64,000 nucleotides of DNA from an uncultured Verrucomicrobiota bacterium (GCA_903922605.1 CAIXUG010000042.1:1-64000), one strand, 5' to 3'; shown: positions 17,979 to 30,183, counted from the stretch's first letter. Made by a program: numbers and translations. Notes: a model not told the origin generated them from the sequence alone.

Positions 17979-18380
17979 ATGCACCGTAACCTGTCGCTGA
18001 CCACTGATCAGATTGACGAACCCGCCCTGGTCTCCGCGCGGGCGGTGTCGGCGGGCATGGGGGCGGCGGTGGTGTTCAGCGGGGTGGTGCGCGGCAGCGA
18101 GGACGACGCCCCAATCATGGCGATCGAGTATGAGGGATTTCCCGCCATGATTGAGCGGCAATTTGGCCTGCTCTTCGACGAACTGGAAAAGCGCTGGCCA
18201 GTCGAGTCGGTGCGCCTGGTCCATCGCCTTGGTGTTGTAAATGTTGGCGAACCGTCGCTGTGGGTGGAAGTGGTTGCGCCGCACCGGGCCGAGGCCTTTG
18301 CCGCCTGCCAGTGGCTGATTGACGAGATGAAGCGGGTGGTGCCGATCTGGAAGCGGCCGTTGGGAAAGGATGAAGTATGA
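17979..18380 (+). CDS. moaE: Molybdopterin synthase catalytic subunit
   Basis: A 133-aa MoaE. It converts cyclic pyranopterin monophosphate to molybdopterin using sulfur from MoaD. Family landmarks are VFSGVVRG, the EYEGFPAMIER helix, VHRLGVVNVGEPS, AFAACQWLIDEMK and the C-terminal PIWKRPLG with the active-site lysine. ATG 17979 gives the usual N-terminus (MHRNLSLTTDQID); the open frame reaches further up into repeat DNA and is not used. It is separated from its partner moaD (7666-7911) by 10 kb of minus-strand genes. folE2 follows 136 bp downstream, another pterin-related enzyme. Confidence 0.94.
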   Translation: MHRNLSLTTDQIDEPALVSARAVSAGMGAAVVFSGVVRGSEDDAPIMAIEYEGFPAMIERQFGLLFDELEKRWPVESVRLVHRLGVVNVGEPSLWVEVVAPHRAEAFAACQWLIDEMKRVVPIWKRPLGKDEV

Positions 18381-18516
18381 AGCGGGGTGGCTGAACTACG
18401 CTCCGGGGGATTCTTGGCGGCGGCCCCTGGCACCGGACAAAACTAATTTTGCCGCCCCGGCGGGCCATGTTAGCCTTTCGCTCCGCCGACCGCCGTTGCG
18501 GCTGGCTCGTCCGACC

Positions 18517-19335
18517 ATGAACGCTACCGAGACCCGCCCCGTTCCGTCCGCCCCGTCGAAGCCGCTCTCCGACCAGCAGAGCGAACCGGACCACCGTCAG
18601 CTCCGCATCGACAAGGTCGGCGTGCGCGGGCTGCGTTTTCCGGTGCAGGTGCGCGACAAGAACGCCCAGACCCTCCAGAGCACGGTCGCCACCATCGGAC
18701 TGTTTGTGGACCTGCCGCAGGAGTTCAAGGGCACGCACATGAGCCGCTTTGTGGAGGTGCTCAACGCGCACGGCGGCGTCATCCACGTCGAGAACATCCC
18801 GGACATGCTGCGCGCCATGCAGTCGCGGCTCCACGCGAGCAATGCCCATCTGGAGATGGAGTTCCCATTTTTCCTCTGCAAGAAGGCGCCGGTTTCCGGC
18901 AAGGCCGGAGTCATGGATTACACGGTCCGCTTTGATGCCACGATGAGCGGCGGGGATCTGGACTTCCTGCTGACGGTGAAGGCGAACGTGACCACGCTCT
19001 GCCCCTGTTCCAAGGCCATCGCGAAATACGGCGCACACAACCAGCGGGGCGAGGTCACCGTGCAGGTCCGCTCTGAGAGCATCATCTGGATCGAGGATCT
19101 CATCGCGCTCATCGAATCCAGCGGCAGCAGCGAGATGTATTCGCTGCTGAAGCGCGAGGATGAGAAGGCCGTGACGGAGCGGGCCTATGAGAATCCGGTG
19201 TTCGTCGAGGATCTCGTCCGCAACGTGGCCCTGAAGCTCAACACGCAGCGCGAGATCACCTGGTACCGGGTCGAGGCCGAAAACCAGGAGAGCATCCACA
19301 ACCACAACGCCTACGCCTGCATCGAAAAAGGCTGA
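18517..19335 (+). CDS. folE2: GTP cyclohydrolase type IB (FolE2)
   Basis: A 272-aa T-fold enzyme that opens GTP to 7,8-dihydroneopterin triphosphate, the entry step to folate and queuosine-type pathways. FolE2 works with metals other than zinc and often backs up FolE under zinc limitation. The conserved Cys is in TLCPCSKAIAKYGAHNQRG (Cys162, Cys164). The early SRFVEVLN segment and late HNHNAYA His cluster are typical. I start at ATG 18517; a longer frame would overlap moaE. No zinc-responsive operator was recognised upstream (18381-18516). Confidence 0.93.
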   Translation: MNATETRPVPSAPSKPLSDQQSEPDHRQLRIDKVGVRGLRFPVQVRDKNAQTLQSTVATIGLFVDLPQEFKGTHMSRFVEVLNAHGGVIHVENIPDMLRAMQSRLHASNAHLEMEFPFFLCKKAPVSGKAGVMDYTVRFDATMSGGDLDFLLTVKANVTTLCPCSKAIAKYGAHNQRGEVTVQVRSESIIWIEDLIALIESSGSSEMYSLLKREDEKAVTERAYENPVFVEDLVRNVALKLNTQREITWYRVEAENQESIHNHNAYACIEKG

Positions 19336-19468
19336 AGTCTTAGGCCTTTCCGCTGGTTCTTCCCTGACGACAGGGGCGGATGTATTGATAACCCGGTCAG
19401 CGTCAGGTAAGTAACCCTTGCTCCGGGCGTTCCGCCGCCTACGTTCCCCGGCCCGGCGAAAAAGCCGC

Positions 19469-19508
19469 GGCTGTCCGTCATCAGTGGCGGGGCAGGACAG
19501 CCCGAATT
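19469..19508 (+). terminator. Possible terminator hairpin after folE2
   Basis: Inverted repeat GGCTGTCC (19469-19476) and GGACAGCC (19495-19502) with an 18-nt loop, followed by CGAATTTT. The long loop and weak T-run make it only a candidate. Confidence 0.35.
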
Positions 19509-19598
19509 TTACTGGCAAAGCGTTGTCAGCGGGTTGTTTTCGTGTTTTTTCATCGGGTGGCCGGCAGGACCGACCCAAAGCTAAGCTACATCCACATC

Positions 19599-22500
19599 AT
19601 GGCGTCCCCATTGTTACCTCCGAAGCAGAAGAAATGGCCAAAGTATCTGGGCATCAGCGCGTTGGTGCTGGTGGTGCTGTATTTTGTGCTGACCAGCGGA
19701 GCATTTCTCAAAGCCGTGGTGCTGCCCCAGGTGGGCGGAAGCCTGGGCAGTGACCTGAGCGTGAGCGATGTTTCATTGAGCCCCTTTTCCTCGCTGAGCT
19801 TGCAGCAGGTGAAGCTGACCCCGAAGGGCGAGGACACGCTGGCGACCGTGGCGGAGGTGCGCGTGCGCTACAGTCTGGTCGCCCTGTTGAGCGGGAACCT
19901 GAAGGTGGAAGAGGTCACGGTGGATTCACCGGTGATCACGGTCTTGGAGCGCGCGGATGGCACCGGCAACCTGCAAAAACTGCTGGGCAGCCTGGGCAAA
20001 TCCCAGAAGAGCTCCAGCTCCAAGCAGTCTTCCGCAGCCAAGCTCGATGTCCGCAATGTGACTCTGAAAAACGCCACGCTTCGCCAGACCCGGCAGGTCG
20101 CGGGCGGCAAGGCCGAGACGGTTGAAATCACCGGATTGAACATCACGCTTGATCAGTTGGGCAATGCGGCCTCGGGCAAACTCACGATTGCCGGCGCGCT
20201 GGGGATGAGCAAGGCCACCGGTGATCAGCTGGCGGCGAAAATTGGCGGTTCCTTCTCTGTTGCTCTGGACGGACAGCTGCATCCGCAGTCCTTGAAAGGC
20301 GATCTGAATCTGGATGTGACCAGTGCCACGGGCGCGTTCAAGGATGTGACCGCTCTCGGGACGGCATTGAACCTGGATCTGAGCGCGACCGAACTGACGC
20401 AGCTTCGGCTGGCATTCCGCCAACAAGGACAGGATCTGGGACGGCTGAGCTTGCGCGGACCGTATGACCTGGAAAAGAAGGAGACCCGCATCACCTACGA
20501 GATTGCCGGCATTGACCGGCGGGTGCTCGGCATCGCCGGTGCGCTGATTGGAATCGACTTCGGAGCCACCACCCTCAGTGCCACCGGACGCGTGGATGTG
20601 GCCCAACTCGGTACGCTGCTGGCGTCGAATGGCCGGCTCACCGTTTCCAACCTGAGTCTGACCACCACCAATGGCGTCACGCCTACCTTGGACATCGCCC
20701 TCGACTACAAGGCCAGCCTCAGCCTGAGCGAAAAGACGGCCCTCATCGAGCGGGCGGAGCTGGCCGTGACTCAGAAGGGGCGCGAACTGGTCCGCGGCAC
20801 GTTCGACCGGCCCATGAACATCGCCTGGGATCGTGCCCAACCCGGTTTCCGGGAGGCGAGTTACACGCTCACGCTCAGCGGGCTGGACCTCGCTTCCTGG
20901 CGTCCGCTGGCCGGGCCTTCCTTGCCGTCCGGCACCGTCGACACCAGCCTGAAAATCACCGCCCAAAACGATGGCCGCATGCTGAAATTCACGCTCGGCA
21001 GCGGAGTCCGCAATGTCGTTCTGGATCTCGGCAGCCGGCGGCTCAGCGAGCTGGCGCTCTCGTTGCAGGTCACCGGTTCGCTGGAGGATTTCGTCAAGTT
21101 CAACGTGGATGAACTCCGGGGTGATCTGCGGCACCGTGACCAGTCGCTCGCCAGCTGGAACGGCCTGGTGCATTACCACTCCAAAGATCAGGAACTCGGT
21201 ACCCAGCTGGACGGCCAGGTGTCGCTCCCGGCTGTGTTGGCCATCTATCCGGTCGAAAATGTCATGGCCAGCAGCGGGGCGCTAAAATTTTCCGTGCAGT
21301 ACGGTGCCAAGGTGGGCGGCACCAATGCTTCCACCGACCTCACCCTGTCTGATTTCACGGGCAGCCTGGGCACGATGCAGTTCAAGGATTATCAGGCCAG
21401 TGTGGCGGCGGCAGTTGATCTCCTGCGTGGGACCATCACGTTGCAGCGGATGAATGTGGTGATGCAGGACAATTTCAAGGCCGGCGGATCGGTGGACATG
21501 AACGGGAAATACGATCTCGCCTCCAAAAAGGGAAAGCTGGATTTCAAGTCGAGCGAGCTCAACCAGAATGCCCTGGCCCCGTTTGTGGCGGCCGCCATCG
21601 CCCCGAACCGGCTGGTCTCGATCGGTCTAGATCTCAACGGCAGCGCCACGTTCGATCTGGCCGGCGAGTCCCGTGTTCAGGGCGGAATCAAGGTGGCGAA
21701 TTTCATCGTGGATGACCCGGCAAAACGGCTGCCGACCACGCCGCTCGGCTTCGGGATCAATTTCGACGTCAGCCAGAAGGGCAGTGTCACCGATCTCCAT
21801 TCGTTGCAACTCGGGCTGGGGCCGACCGCGACCCTGGCCAATGAGCTGCTGATCGCCGGCAAGATCGACCTGGGCACGAACGCGCCGTCGCCCAGTTCGC
21901 TGAGCCTGAAGAGCGACGGGCTGGATTTCACCGCCCTCTACAACCTCTTCGCGGGGGGCGCGACCACAAACAAGCCGGCCGCCAGCGCCACCCCAGCCAA
22001 GGGCACGATTACGACTCCGGCACCGAAGGACACGGCCGACGCGGAGCCGGCCGCGATCAGGCTGCCGTTCCAGCAGTTTGACCTCGATGTCAATCTCGCC
22101 AAGGTGCTCCTGCGCGAGGTCGTCATCTCGAACTGGGTCACCAAGGTGAGCATCCGTCAGAGCGTCGTCACGCTCGACCCCTTCAGTCTCGGGCTCAACG
22201 GCGCGCCGGTGACCGCCAAGGGCAGGTTTGATGTTGGTGTGCCGGGCTACACCTATGATCTCACCCTGAACGGGGACGCGATTCCGCTGCCGCCGTTCGT
22301 CAATTCATTCCAGCCCGAGCGGACCGGCCAGATCGGTGGCACGGTAGTGGTCAAGGCCGCCCTCAAGGGTGCCGGCGTCACCGGCACGAGCCTGGGCAAG
22401 AACCTGAACGGCCAGGTTGATGTCGCCGCGACCAACCTCAACCTCAAGGTCGGCGACGTGAAGTCGCCCATTCTCAAGACGGTCGTGAACATCGTGATCG

Positions 22501-23159
22501 GCCTGCCGGAACTGATCCGCAGCCCGGGACTGGGCACGCTCGGCAAGCTCACCGGCCTGGGCGGCGGCAGCCAGGCCACCGGCTGGGTGGATGAATTCAG
22601 CCAGTCGCCTATTTCCTCGATCACCGCCCATGCGGTGGCCGGCGGCGGCAAGGTGGACCTGCAACAGGCGGAAGTGCTGAGTCCCGCCTTCCAGATCGAC
22701 GCGAAGGGCCCCATCACGTTTGCGCCGGTGCTTACCAATTCCACCATCGAGCTTCCCGTGGCGGTCGCGCTCAAGGATTCGCTGGCCAAGAAGGTCGGCC
22801 TGACGTCCACCGGCGCGGCCTACACGCCGATGCCGGACTTCCTGACGGTGAGGGGCACACTCGGGGTGCCCAAGCCCGACATCGCCTATTCCAAGCTGGC
22901 GCTGTTGGCCGGCAAGGCCAGCCTGGGCATCGTCGGCGGAACGGCGGGCGCCGTTGGTGAGAAGGCCGCAGGGCTGCTGAACCTGCTGGGGGGCGGTACC
23001 AAAACCAATGCGGCCCCGGCGGCGACGAACGCGCCGAACCTGATCAACAACGCCCTGGATCTCTTCGGCAAGCCGAAGACCAATGCGGCTCCGGCCGACC
23101 CCAACGCGCCAAAGTCGACGATCAACCCGCTTGATCTTTTCAAGAAGCCCAAGAACTGA
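19599..23159 (+). CDS. AsmA/TamB-like membrane-anchored protein
   Basis: A 1186-aa protein with a short cytoplasmic start, one transmembrane helix (about 17-38: YLGISALVLVVLYFVLTSG) and a very long periplasmic beta-rich body typical of AsmA-like proteins. It opens with LKAVVLPQVGGSLGSDLSVS and LLSGNLKVEEVTVDSPVI, which match the AsmA/DUF748 N-terminal pattern. Such proteins bridge inner and outer membrane and are linked to phospholipid transport or outer-membrane assembly. A Pro/Thr-rich linker lies near 785-815. The C-terminus has two degenerate ~25-aa repeats (GGGTKTNAAPAAT, GKPKTNAAPADP). ATG 19599 is chosen; the extra upstream 19 codons lack a plausible start. The M20 dipeptidase gene starts 17 bp downstream. 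Confidence 0.78.
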   Translation: MASPLLPPKQKKWPKYLGISALVLVVLYFVLTSGAFLKAVVLPQVGGSLGSDLSVSDVSLSPFSSLSLQQVKLTPKGEDTLATVAEVRVRYSLVALLSGNLKVEEVTVDSPVITVLERADGTGNLQKLLGSLGKSQKSSSSKQSSAAKLDVRNVTLKNATLRQTRQVAGGKAETVEITGLNITLDQLGNAASGKLTIAGALGMSKATGDQLAAKIGGSFSVALDGQLHPQSLKGDLNLDVTSATGAFKDVTALGTALNLDLSATELTQLRLAFRQQGQDLGRLSLRGPYDLEKKETRITYEIAGIDRRVLGIAGALIGIDFGATTLSATGRVDVAQLGTLLASNGRLTVSNLSLTTTNGVTPTLDIALDYKASLSLSEKTALIERAELAVTQKGRELVRGTFDRPMNIAWDRAQPGFREASYTLTLSGLDLASWRPLAGPSLPSGTVDTSLKITAQNDGRMLKFTLGSGVRNVVLDLGSRRLSELALSLQVTGSLEDFVKFNVDELRGDLRHRDQSLASWNGLVHYHSKDQELGTQLDGQVSLPAVLAIYPVENVMASSGALKFSVQYGAKVGGTNASTDLTLSDFTGSLGTMQFKDYQASVAAAVDLLRGTITLQRMNVVMQDNFKAGGSVDMNGKYDLASKKGKLDFKSSELNQNALAPFVAAAIAPNRLVSIGLDLNGSATFDLAGESRVQGGIKVANFIVDDPAKRLPTTPLGFGINFDVSQKGSVTDLHSLQLGLGPTATLANELLIAGKIDLGTNAPSPSSLSLKSDGLDFTALYNLFAGGATTNKPAASATPAKGTITTPAPKDTADAEPAAIRLPFQQFDLDVNLAKVLLREVVISNWVTKVSIRQSVVTLDPFSLGLNGAPVTAKGRFDVGVPGYTYDLTLNGDAIPLPPFVNSFQPERTGQIGGTVVVKAALKGAGVTGTSLGKNLNGQVDVAATNLNLKVGDVKSPILKTVVNIVIGLPELIRSPGLGTLGKLTGLGGGSQATGWVDEFSQSPISSITAHAVAGGGKVDLQQAEVLSPAFQIDAKGPITFAPVLTNSTIELPVAVALKDSLAKKVGLTSTGAAYTPMPDFLTVRGTLGVPKPDIAYSKLALLAGKASLGIVGGTAGAVGEKAAGLLNLLGGGTKTNAAPAATNAPNLINNALDLFGKPKTNAAPADPNAPKSTINPLDLFKKPKN

Positions 23160-23176
23160 TTCGCTCCGGTCCCGAC

Positions 23177-24553
23177 ATGGATTCCATTGTCTCCTACCTG
23201 GCCGCGAACGAGGAACGTTTCGTCGCGGATCTCATCGCCTACGCCCGCTATCCGAGCGTCAGCGCCCAGCCCAAGCACGCCGGCGACCTCAAGGCGTGCG
23301 CCGCCTGGATCGCCCACCGATGCCAGGCCGTCGGCCTGCAGACAGTCGGTTACGAGACCGCGAGCAATCCAATCCTGATCGCGAAGACGCCGCAGCCCGA
23401 TCCGCACAAGCCGACCTTTCTCGTTTACGGCCACTATGACGTGCAGCCGCCGGAGCCGTTCGAACTGTGGGACTCGCCGCCGTTCGAACCGGTGATCCGG
23501 GGACGCAACGTTTACGCGCGCGGCATCAGCGACAACAAGGGGCAGCATCTGGCGCACCTCAATGCGGTCGAGGCCTGGCTCCAATCCGGACAGGAACTGC
23601 CGTGCAATCTCACCTTCCTTATCGAGGGGGAGGAGGAGGTCGGCTCGACGGCCCTTTATGATTTTCTGCCGGAGCACCGCGACGAGCTCGCCTGCGATGC
23701 GGTCGTCATCTCCGATAACGGCATCCCCACGCTGAAGCATCCGGCGCTCACTTACGCGCTGCGCGGCATCGCCGCGATGGAGGTCCGCCTCGACGGGCCC
23801 AACCGTGACCTGCACTCCGGCATCTTCGGCGGCTCGCTGGAGAATCCCGCGATGGCCCTCTGCCAGCTGCTCGGCAAGCTGCGGGACGCGAAGGGCCGGC
23901 TGACCATTCCCGGCTATTACAACGACGTGGTGAAGCTGAGCGCATATGAGCGTAAACAATTGGCAAAGCTGCCCTTCAACGCCGAGAAGTATCGGAAGTT
24001 CCTAGGCGTCCCGCAGCTCTTCGGTGAGACCGGTTTCACGCCCGACGAGCAGCGCACCGCGCGCCCGACGCTGGAGATCAATGGGCTCACCAGCGGTTAT
24101 CAGGGCGACGGCAGCAAGACGATCATCCCGTCGTGGGCCAGCGCGAAGCTCACGCTCCGGCTCGTGCCGGACCAGAAACCGGCCAAGGTCATCAAGGCCG
24201 TCACCGCCTATCTGAAGAAACTCTGCCCGCCCACGGTAAGACTCACCGTCACGCCCGGGCACGGCGGTGCGCCCTATCTGGTCTCCCCGACGAGCGCGTT
24301 TGCCCAGGCGGCCTTGCGGGCACTCAAGACCGGCTTCGGCCACGAGGCCATCCTCATGCGTGAGGGGGGCAGTATCCCGATCGTGTCCGCCTTCAAGCAG
24401 CACCTCAAGGCTGACACCCTGCTGCTCGGGATGGCGCTACCCGATGACAACGCCCATTCGCCGAACGAGAAATTCTCGCTCGACGCCTACGCCGCCGGCA
24501 TGCGCATGAGCGCCGCGCTGTGGCCCGAGCTGGCGGCGGCGGCCGCTGCGTAA
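23177..24553 (+). CDS. M20-family metallopeptidase (dipeptidase)
   Basis: A 458-aa cytosolic-type M20 dipeptidase of the CNDP-like branch that hydrolyses dipeptides with two Zn/Mn ions. Ligands and catalytic residues are visible: YGHYDVQP (His86, Asp88), ARGISDNKGQ (Asp119), EGEEEVGS (Glu152/153), a DLHSG motif near 212 that contacts the partner subunit, and a late NAHSPNEKF His. No signal peptide is present. It starts 17 bp after the AsmA-like gene, so co-transcription is likely. Substrate range cannot be read from sequence. Confidence 0.92.
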   Translation: MDSIVSYLAANEERFVADLIAYARYPSVSAQPKHAGDLKACAAWIAHRCQAVGLQTVGYETASNPILIAKTPQPDPHKPTFLVYGHYDVQPPEPFELWDSPPFEPVIRGRNVYARGISDNKGQHLAHLNAVEAWLQSGQELPCNLTFLIEGEEEVGSTALYDFLPEHRDELACDAVVISDNGIPTLKHPALTYALRGIAAMEVRLDGPNRDLHSGIFGGSLENPAMALCQLLGKLRDAKGRLTIPGYYNDVVKLSAYERKQLAKLPFNAEKYRKFLGVPQLFGETGFTPDEQRTARPTLEINGLTSGYQGDGSKTIIPSWASAKLTLRLVPDQKPAKVIKAVTAYLKKLCPPTVRLTVTPGHGGAPYLVSPTSAFAQAALRALKTGFGHEAILMREGGSIPIVSAFKQHLKADTLLLGMALPDDNAHSPNEKFSLDAYAAGMRMSAALWPELAAAAAA

Positions 24554-24584
24554 CTTTGGTCGTGAGCGACAGGGCGGGGCGAGG

Positions 24585-24723
24585 GAGTGAGCCAGTGATC
24601 AGTAATCAGTAATCAGTAATCAAACGTTTCCACCTCGGGCTCCTTTGGATTCTTAGTCAGCCCCGTGTTGGTATTCGGCATCCTCCAGCACTGACCTACT
24701 GATTACTGATCACTGACTCACTC
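24585..24723. repeat. Inverted repeat pair with AATCAGT heptads
   Basis: Left arm 24585-24607 and right arm 24701-24723 are complementary over 23 bp with one mismatch (core GTGATCAGTAATC). The left arm runs into four heptads GATCAGT, AATCAGT, AATCAGT, AATCAAA (24597-24624). A related right-arm word, GATCACTGGCTTACTGACTC, occurs at 42995-43014. Confidence 0.8.
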
Positions 24724-24746
24724 ACCCCCGTACCCTTTCCCCGCTC

Positions 24747-24785
24747 CTGACTCCGGATGCAAATCCCTCCGGTCTCCTGTCTCCT
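24747..24785. repeat. CTGACTCCGGATG intergenic module, copy 1
   Basis: CTGACTCCGGATG, then AAATCCCTCC, then two GTCTCCT heptads. Closely similar copies are at 43075-43114 and, inverted, at 42812-42850. Confidence 0.8.
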
Positions 24786-24819
24786 TTTGTTACGCTTCCT
24801 CGCCTCCGATTACTACCCG

Positions 24820-24847
24820 TTGACGGTTCCCGGCCAGTTGGTAGCTT
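24820..24847 (+). promoter_or_regulatory. Candidate sigma-70 promoter of ppdK
   Basis: TTGACG (24820-24825), a 16-bp spacer and TAGCTT (24842-24847), about 60 bp before the ppdK start. The -10 is weak, so this is a suggestion only. Confidence 0.35.
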
Positions 24848-24907
24848 CCCGCCTCACTTTTCCGGCGGCATCCGCCCGGCTCATCACTAGCAACACGATC
24901 ACGACAC

Positions 24908-27670
<2,763 letters not shown>

Positions 27671-27757
27671 GCAAGGCTTGTCTCCGCGAGGAGACGTTTG
27701 TGCCGCGGCTTCGGCCATGAGCACGTAAAGAAGTCCCGCCCTTGTGGTGGGCTCTTT

Positions 27758-27789
27758 GGCCGCCCCGGGAAACCGGGGCGGCCTTTTTT
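27758..27789 (+). terminator. Rho-independent terminator of ppdK
   Basis: An 11-bp perfect stem GGCCGCCCCGG/CCGGGGCGGCC with GAAA loop, followed by six T. It lies 87 bp after the ppdK stop. Confidence 0.92.
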
Positions 27790-27904
27790 GGTTTCTCACC
27801 GCTTCGTCTTCTGCCAATGGTCCAGAGAACAGGAGGCCGTCGGCGAAACGGTGGCCTGGCTATGGGTGTAGCGGGCCAGCTCCCCCGGATACCGGAGCAC
27901 AAAA

Positions 27905-28330
27905 ATGAATCCAATGAACCCGAAGGTTGAAGTCGCCAAACGGATTGGCCTGATGATGGTCGGAGTCGGCCTCGGAGTCTGTTTCCCCCGGTCCTTCAAT
28001 TTTGACATCGGTGCCATTGAGGGTATAGGGATCACCATCCTCATGGCCGCCCTCTGGGTATTCATCCAGCATCTCGACGTGAAAAAGGGGCGGGTACACG
28101 GCGAAAAACCGAGATTCACCGCAAAATTCAGACTGGGCGGAAACTCGTTTCAGAGCGAGTGGGATATGGGGCTGCGTGGTGTTGCCGCGGGTGTTGCCGG
28201 AATTGTGACTGGCTTCGCCTTGGAAGGGCACTGCCACTGGGAATGGATCATACTGCTCGGGATGGGCGGGGCGGGAATGGCCGCCGCCACTTGGTTCGCG
28301 AGCCATCCGATCAGTTCCGCCACGTTCTGA
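27905..28330 (+). CDS. Small integral membrane protein, unknown
   Basis: A 141-aa protein with GGAG about 7 bp before ATG 27905. Hydrophobic helices are visible near 14-30 (IGLMMVGVGLGVCF), 38-55 (IGITILMAALWVFIQ), 90-108 (GVAAGVAGIVTGFAL) and 113-130 (WIILLGMGGAGMAAATWF), with a charged loop between the second and third. No known domain is recognised. It is followed by an exported protein at 28396; a shared transcript is possible. Confidence 0.68.
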   Translation: MNPMNPKVEVAKRIGLMMVGVGLGVCFPRSFNFDIGAIEGIGITILMAALWVFIQHLDVKKGRVHGEKPRFTAKFRLGGNSFQSEWDMGLRGVAAGVAGIVTGFALEGHCHWEWIILLGMGGAGMAAATWFASHPISSATF

Positions 28331-28395
28331 TCCCCCTGGGGCAACTTTCCGGTGTTGTGCCGGGGCGGGGCTTCTTATATCCCATCGCCCCTCCG

Positions 28396-29166
28396 ATGAA
28401 AATTCTGCTGGCCCTACTTATCTGGTCCGCCTGTGTCACAGGCTCCCTGGCGCAGGACATTTCTGCCCTGGCCACGAGTGTGATAAAACTGAACCGGTAT
28501 TTCTTCCCGCTTTGTGGCCGGACCAATTTTTCGATGATCGTCTGGGCTGAAATCCTGTCCACGTCGGGCGAGCGTAAGTTGACCATCCCCTTTCTTTTCT
28601 TCAATGCCGACGGCGTGACCCGGCAGGATCTTCTGCTGAGTGAAATGGCGAATCTCCCAGCGGAAAACCGCCGCCGGATGAAGCTGCTGGGTACCGACTT
28701 GGTCACCGTCGTGATGCGTCCGGAGGAATCGAAGGCCTGCCTCTCATTGAACCGGCTCCACGCCTATTGCGAAATGGCCCTGTCTGCGGATCTTCTTGAA
28801 GATCCGATGGGGAAGAACGTTCGGTATCAGGAAACCGCGATTGGTACCGAGGAAATCGAAGGCGAGGAATATGCGAAGGCGCAGTTCATCGAGGTGGGCC
28901 ATTCGCGTGAGGTCGCCGTCATCTGGCGCTCAAAGACGTCAGGGTTTCCCCTGAAGCTCGAGATGCGGAGTCCCGACCTCGGGGGAATAAACCTCAGGTT
29001 CTTCAAGGTCGATCTGAGGAAACCGCCGCAGGCCTACTTCATCGTACCCACGAACTACGTGAAGCTGCCTGATTCCAAGGCGTTCATTCCGTACGCTGTG
29101 GAACTGATGAAGCGCCGGAATGCCCAGTCTCCCGAGCGACCAGCTCCGGGAGAGGCCGGCCAATGA
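28396..29166 (+). CDS. Exported protein, unknown
   Basis: A 256-aa protein with a signal peptide (MKILLALLIWSACVTGSLAQ). The mature part is alternating beta strands with a few helices and resembles periplasmic lipid-handling folds in general layout, but no family is named with confidence. The open frame reaches back to 28159 through the previous gene. I use ATG 28396 because it begins a good signal peptide. The tail is Pro/Glu-rich (RNAQSPERPAPGEAGQ). Confidence 0.68.
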   Translation: MKILLALLIWSACVTGSLAQDISALATSVIKLNRYFFPLCGRTNFSMIVWAEILSTSGERKLTIPFLFFNADGVTRQDLLLSEMANLPAENRRRMKLLGTDLVTVVMRPEESKACLSLNRLHAYCEMALSADLLEDPMGKNVRYQETAIGTEEIEGEEYAKAQFIEVGHSREVAVIWRSKTSGFPLKLEMRSPDLGGINLRFFKVDLRKPPQAYFIVPTNYVKLPDSKAFIPYAVELMKRRNAQSPERPAPGEAGQ

Positions 29167-29239
29167 CACGTTTCGGCGGATATCTGTTTCCAAGGGTCCG
29201 AATTGCCGGCCCTCTGTCTCACCGCCGTTTTTCAAACAC

Positions 29240-30019
29240 CTACCGGCGGGCCAAATCCTCGCCCGCGTAGATCTGATCCCGTGGCAAGGCCTGGATGCGG
29301 GCAGTGCCCGGTGCCGGCCAGTTTCGCGGCGAGAGGGCGGACGTGGTGGTGAAGGCTTCCGGGCGGCATTCGCGTTCCAGGCGCCGTGACAGTGCGCGCA
29401 GGGCGGGAAGGGCCCGCACCAGATCTGGTCCGCTGATCACGGCTTTTCGGGCCTGGTGCAGCGCCGGGAAACCGACGCGGCCCCGGGCGTAGCAGTACAT
29501 CAGGACGATGTTGAACAGGCTCAGCAGCGAGTTGAACCAGTAGATCCCGTTGGGGCGGCTGGTGCGGAAGCCGTAACGCTGCAGCGTTTCCGAGCGGACA
29601 AAGTACGAGGTCAGTTGCACCTGCGTGTCCGTCGGCATCCGGCCGGCTTGGATCTCTTCGCCGATGACCGCGAGGCCTTCCACGATGGAGGCCATGATTT
29701 TGCGGCTGGCGACCTGGCCCCAGCCGTTCCAGCCAAAGTTGGCCACGTAGTCAAAGACCGTGCCCGTGTGCAGATCACAGACACCGCTGCGGGGCGTGAA
29801 GGCCCGGAGCATGGCCGAGTGATAGATGAAGACGCCGCCCCAACGGAGCCACGGCGTCATGGCCAGCATGAAGTGGAAGACGCACAGCGGGAACAGGGCC
29901 AGCCACAGCCAGAGCGGCAGGCTGACCAGCAATCCGAGCCAGAGCGCGAAGAAGCTCAGGGCGAGCAGGGAAGCCACTCCCACCTGGCTCCACTTGGGCT
30001 GCTGATAAAAGCCGCGCAT
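29240..30019 (-). CDS. Membrane protein, unknown
   Basis: A 259-aa protein. Two N-terminal transmembrane helices (about 11-33 and 35-57; rich in Trp/Leu, e.g. LGLLVSLPLWLWLALFPLCV) are followed by a soluble part with a possible third membrane segment near 175-190 (FNSLLSLFNIVLMYCYARG). A GGGGAA lies close upstream of ATG 30019; the frame is open to 30046. No catalytic motif is seen. It is downstream of the efflux operon on the same strand, but a hairpin at 30099 lies between. Confidence 0.62.
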   Translation of the reverse strand: MRGFYQQPKWSQVGVASLLALSFFALWLGLLVSLPLWLWLALFPLCVFHFMLAMTPWLRWGGVFIYHSAMLRAFTPRSGVCDLHTGTVFDYVANFGWNGWGQVASRKIMASIVEGLAVIGEEIQAGRMPTDTQVQLTSYFVRSETLQRYGFRTSRPNGIYWFNSLLSLFNIVLMYCYARGRVGFPALHQARKAVISGPDLVRALPALRALSRRLERECRPEAFTTTSALSPRNWPAPGTARIQALPRDQIYAGEDLARR

Positions 30020-30098
30020 GATGATTTCCCCGGGCCGAAGGACCAAACCAATCGGATCACCCGAGGCAGCCAGATGCTGTCACCGGCCATGAAGTTAC

Positions 30099-30120
30099 GG
30101 CAATGCCGGAAGGCATTGCC
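30099..30120 (-). terminator. Hairpin after the efflux operon
   Basis: GGCAATGCC-GGAA-GGCATTGCC, a 9-bp perfect stem, 64 bp past the AhpD-like gene stop on the minus strand. There is no T-run, so it may be a processing or attenuation hairpin rather than a terminator. Confidence 0.45.
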
Positions 30121-30183
30121 GCCGACTTGTAACGGAGCCGTAAACCGTTTGTCTCCCGCTGTCCGGAGCAGCTCCGGAACGAC

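Larger units (their letters stand above)
24554..24907. other. Repeat-rich leader region of ppdK
   Basis: These 354 bp contain no gene. They hold a 23-bp inverted repeat with heptads (24585-24723), a pyrimidine-rich stretch, the CTGACTCCGGATG module (24747-24785) and a candidate promoter near 24820. The last ~60 bp before ppdK show nothing distinctive. Confidence 0.65.

Noticed and set aside
24585-24723. Possible CRISPR array
   Set aside because: The repeats are 7 bp direct units and one inverted pair. There are no regularly spaced ~30-bp repeats with unique spacers, and no cas genes.
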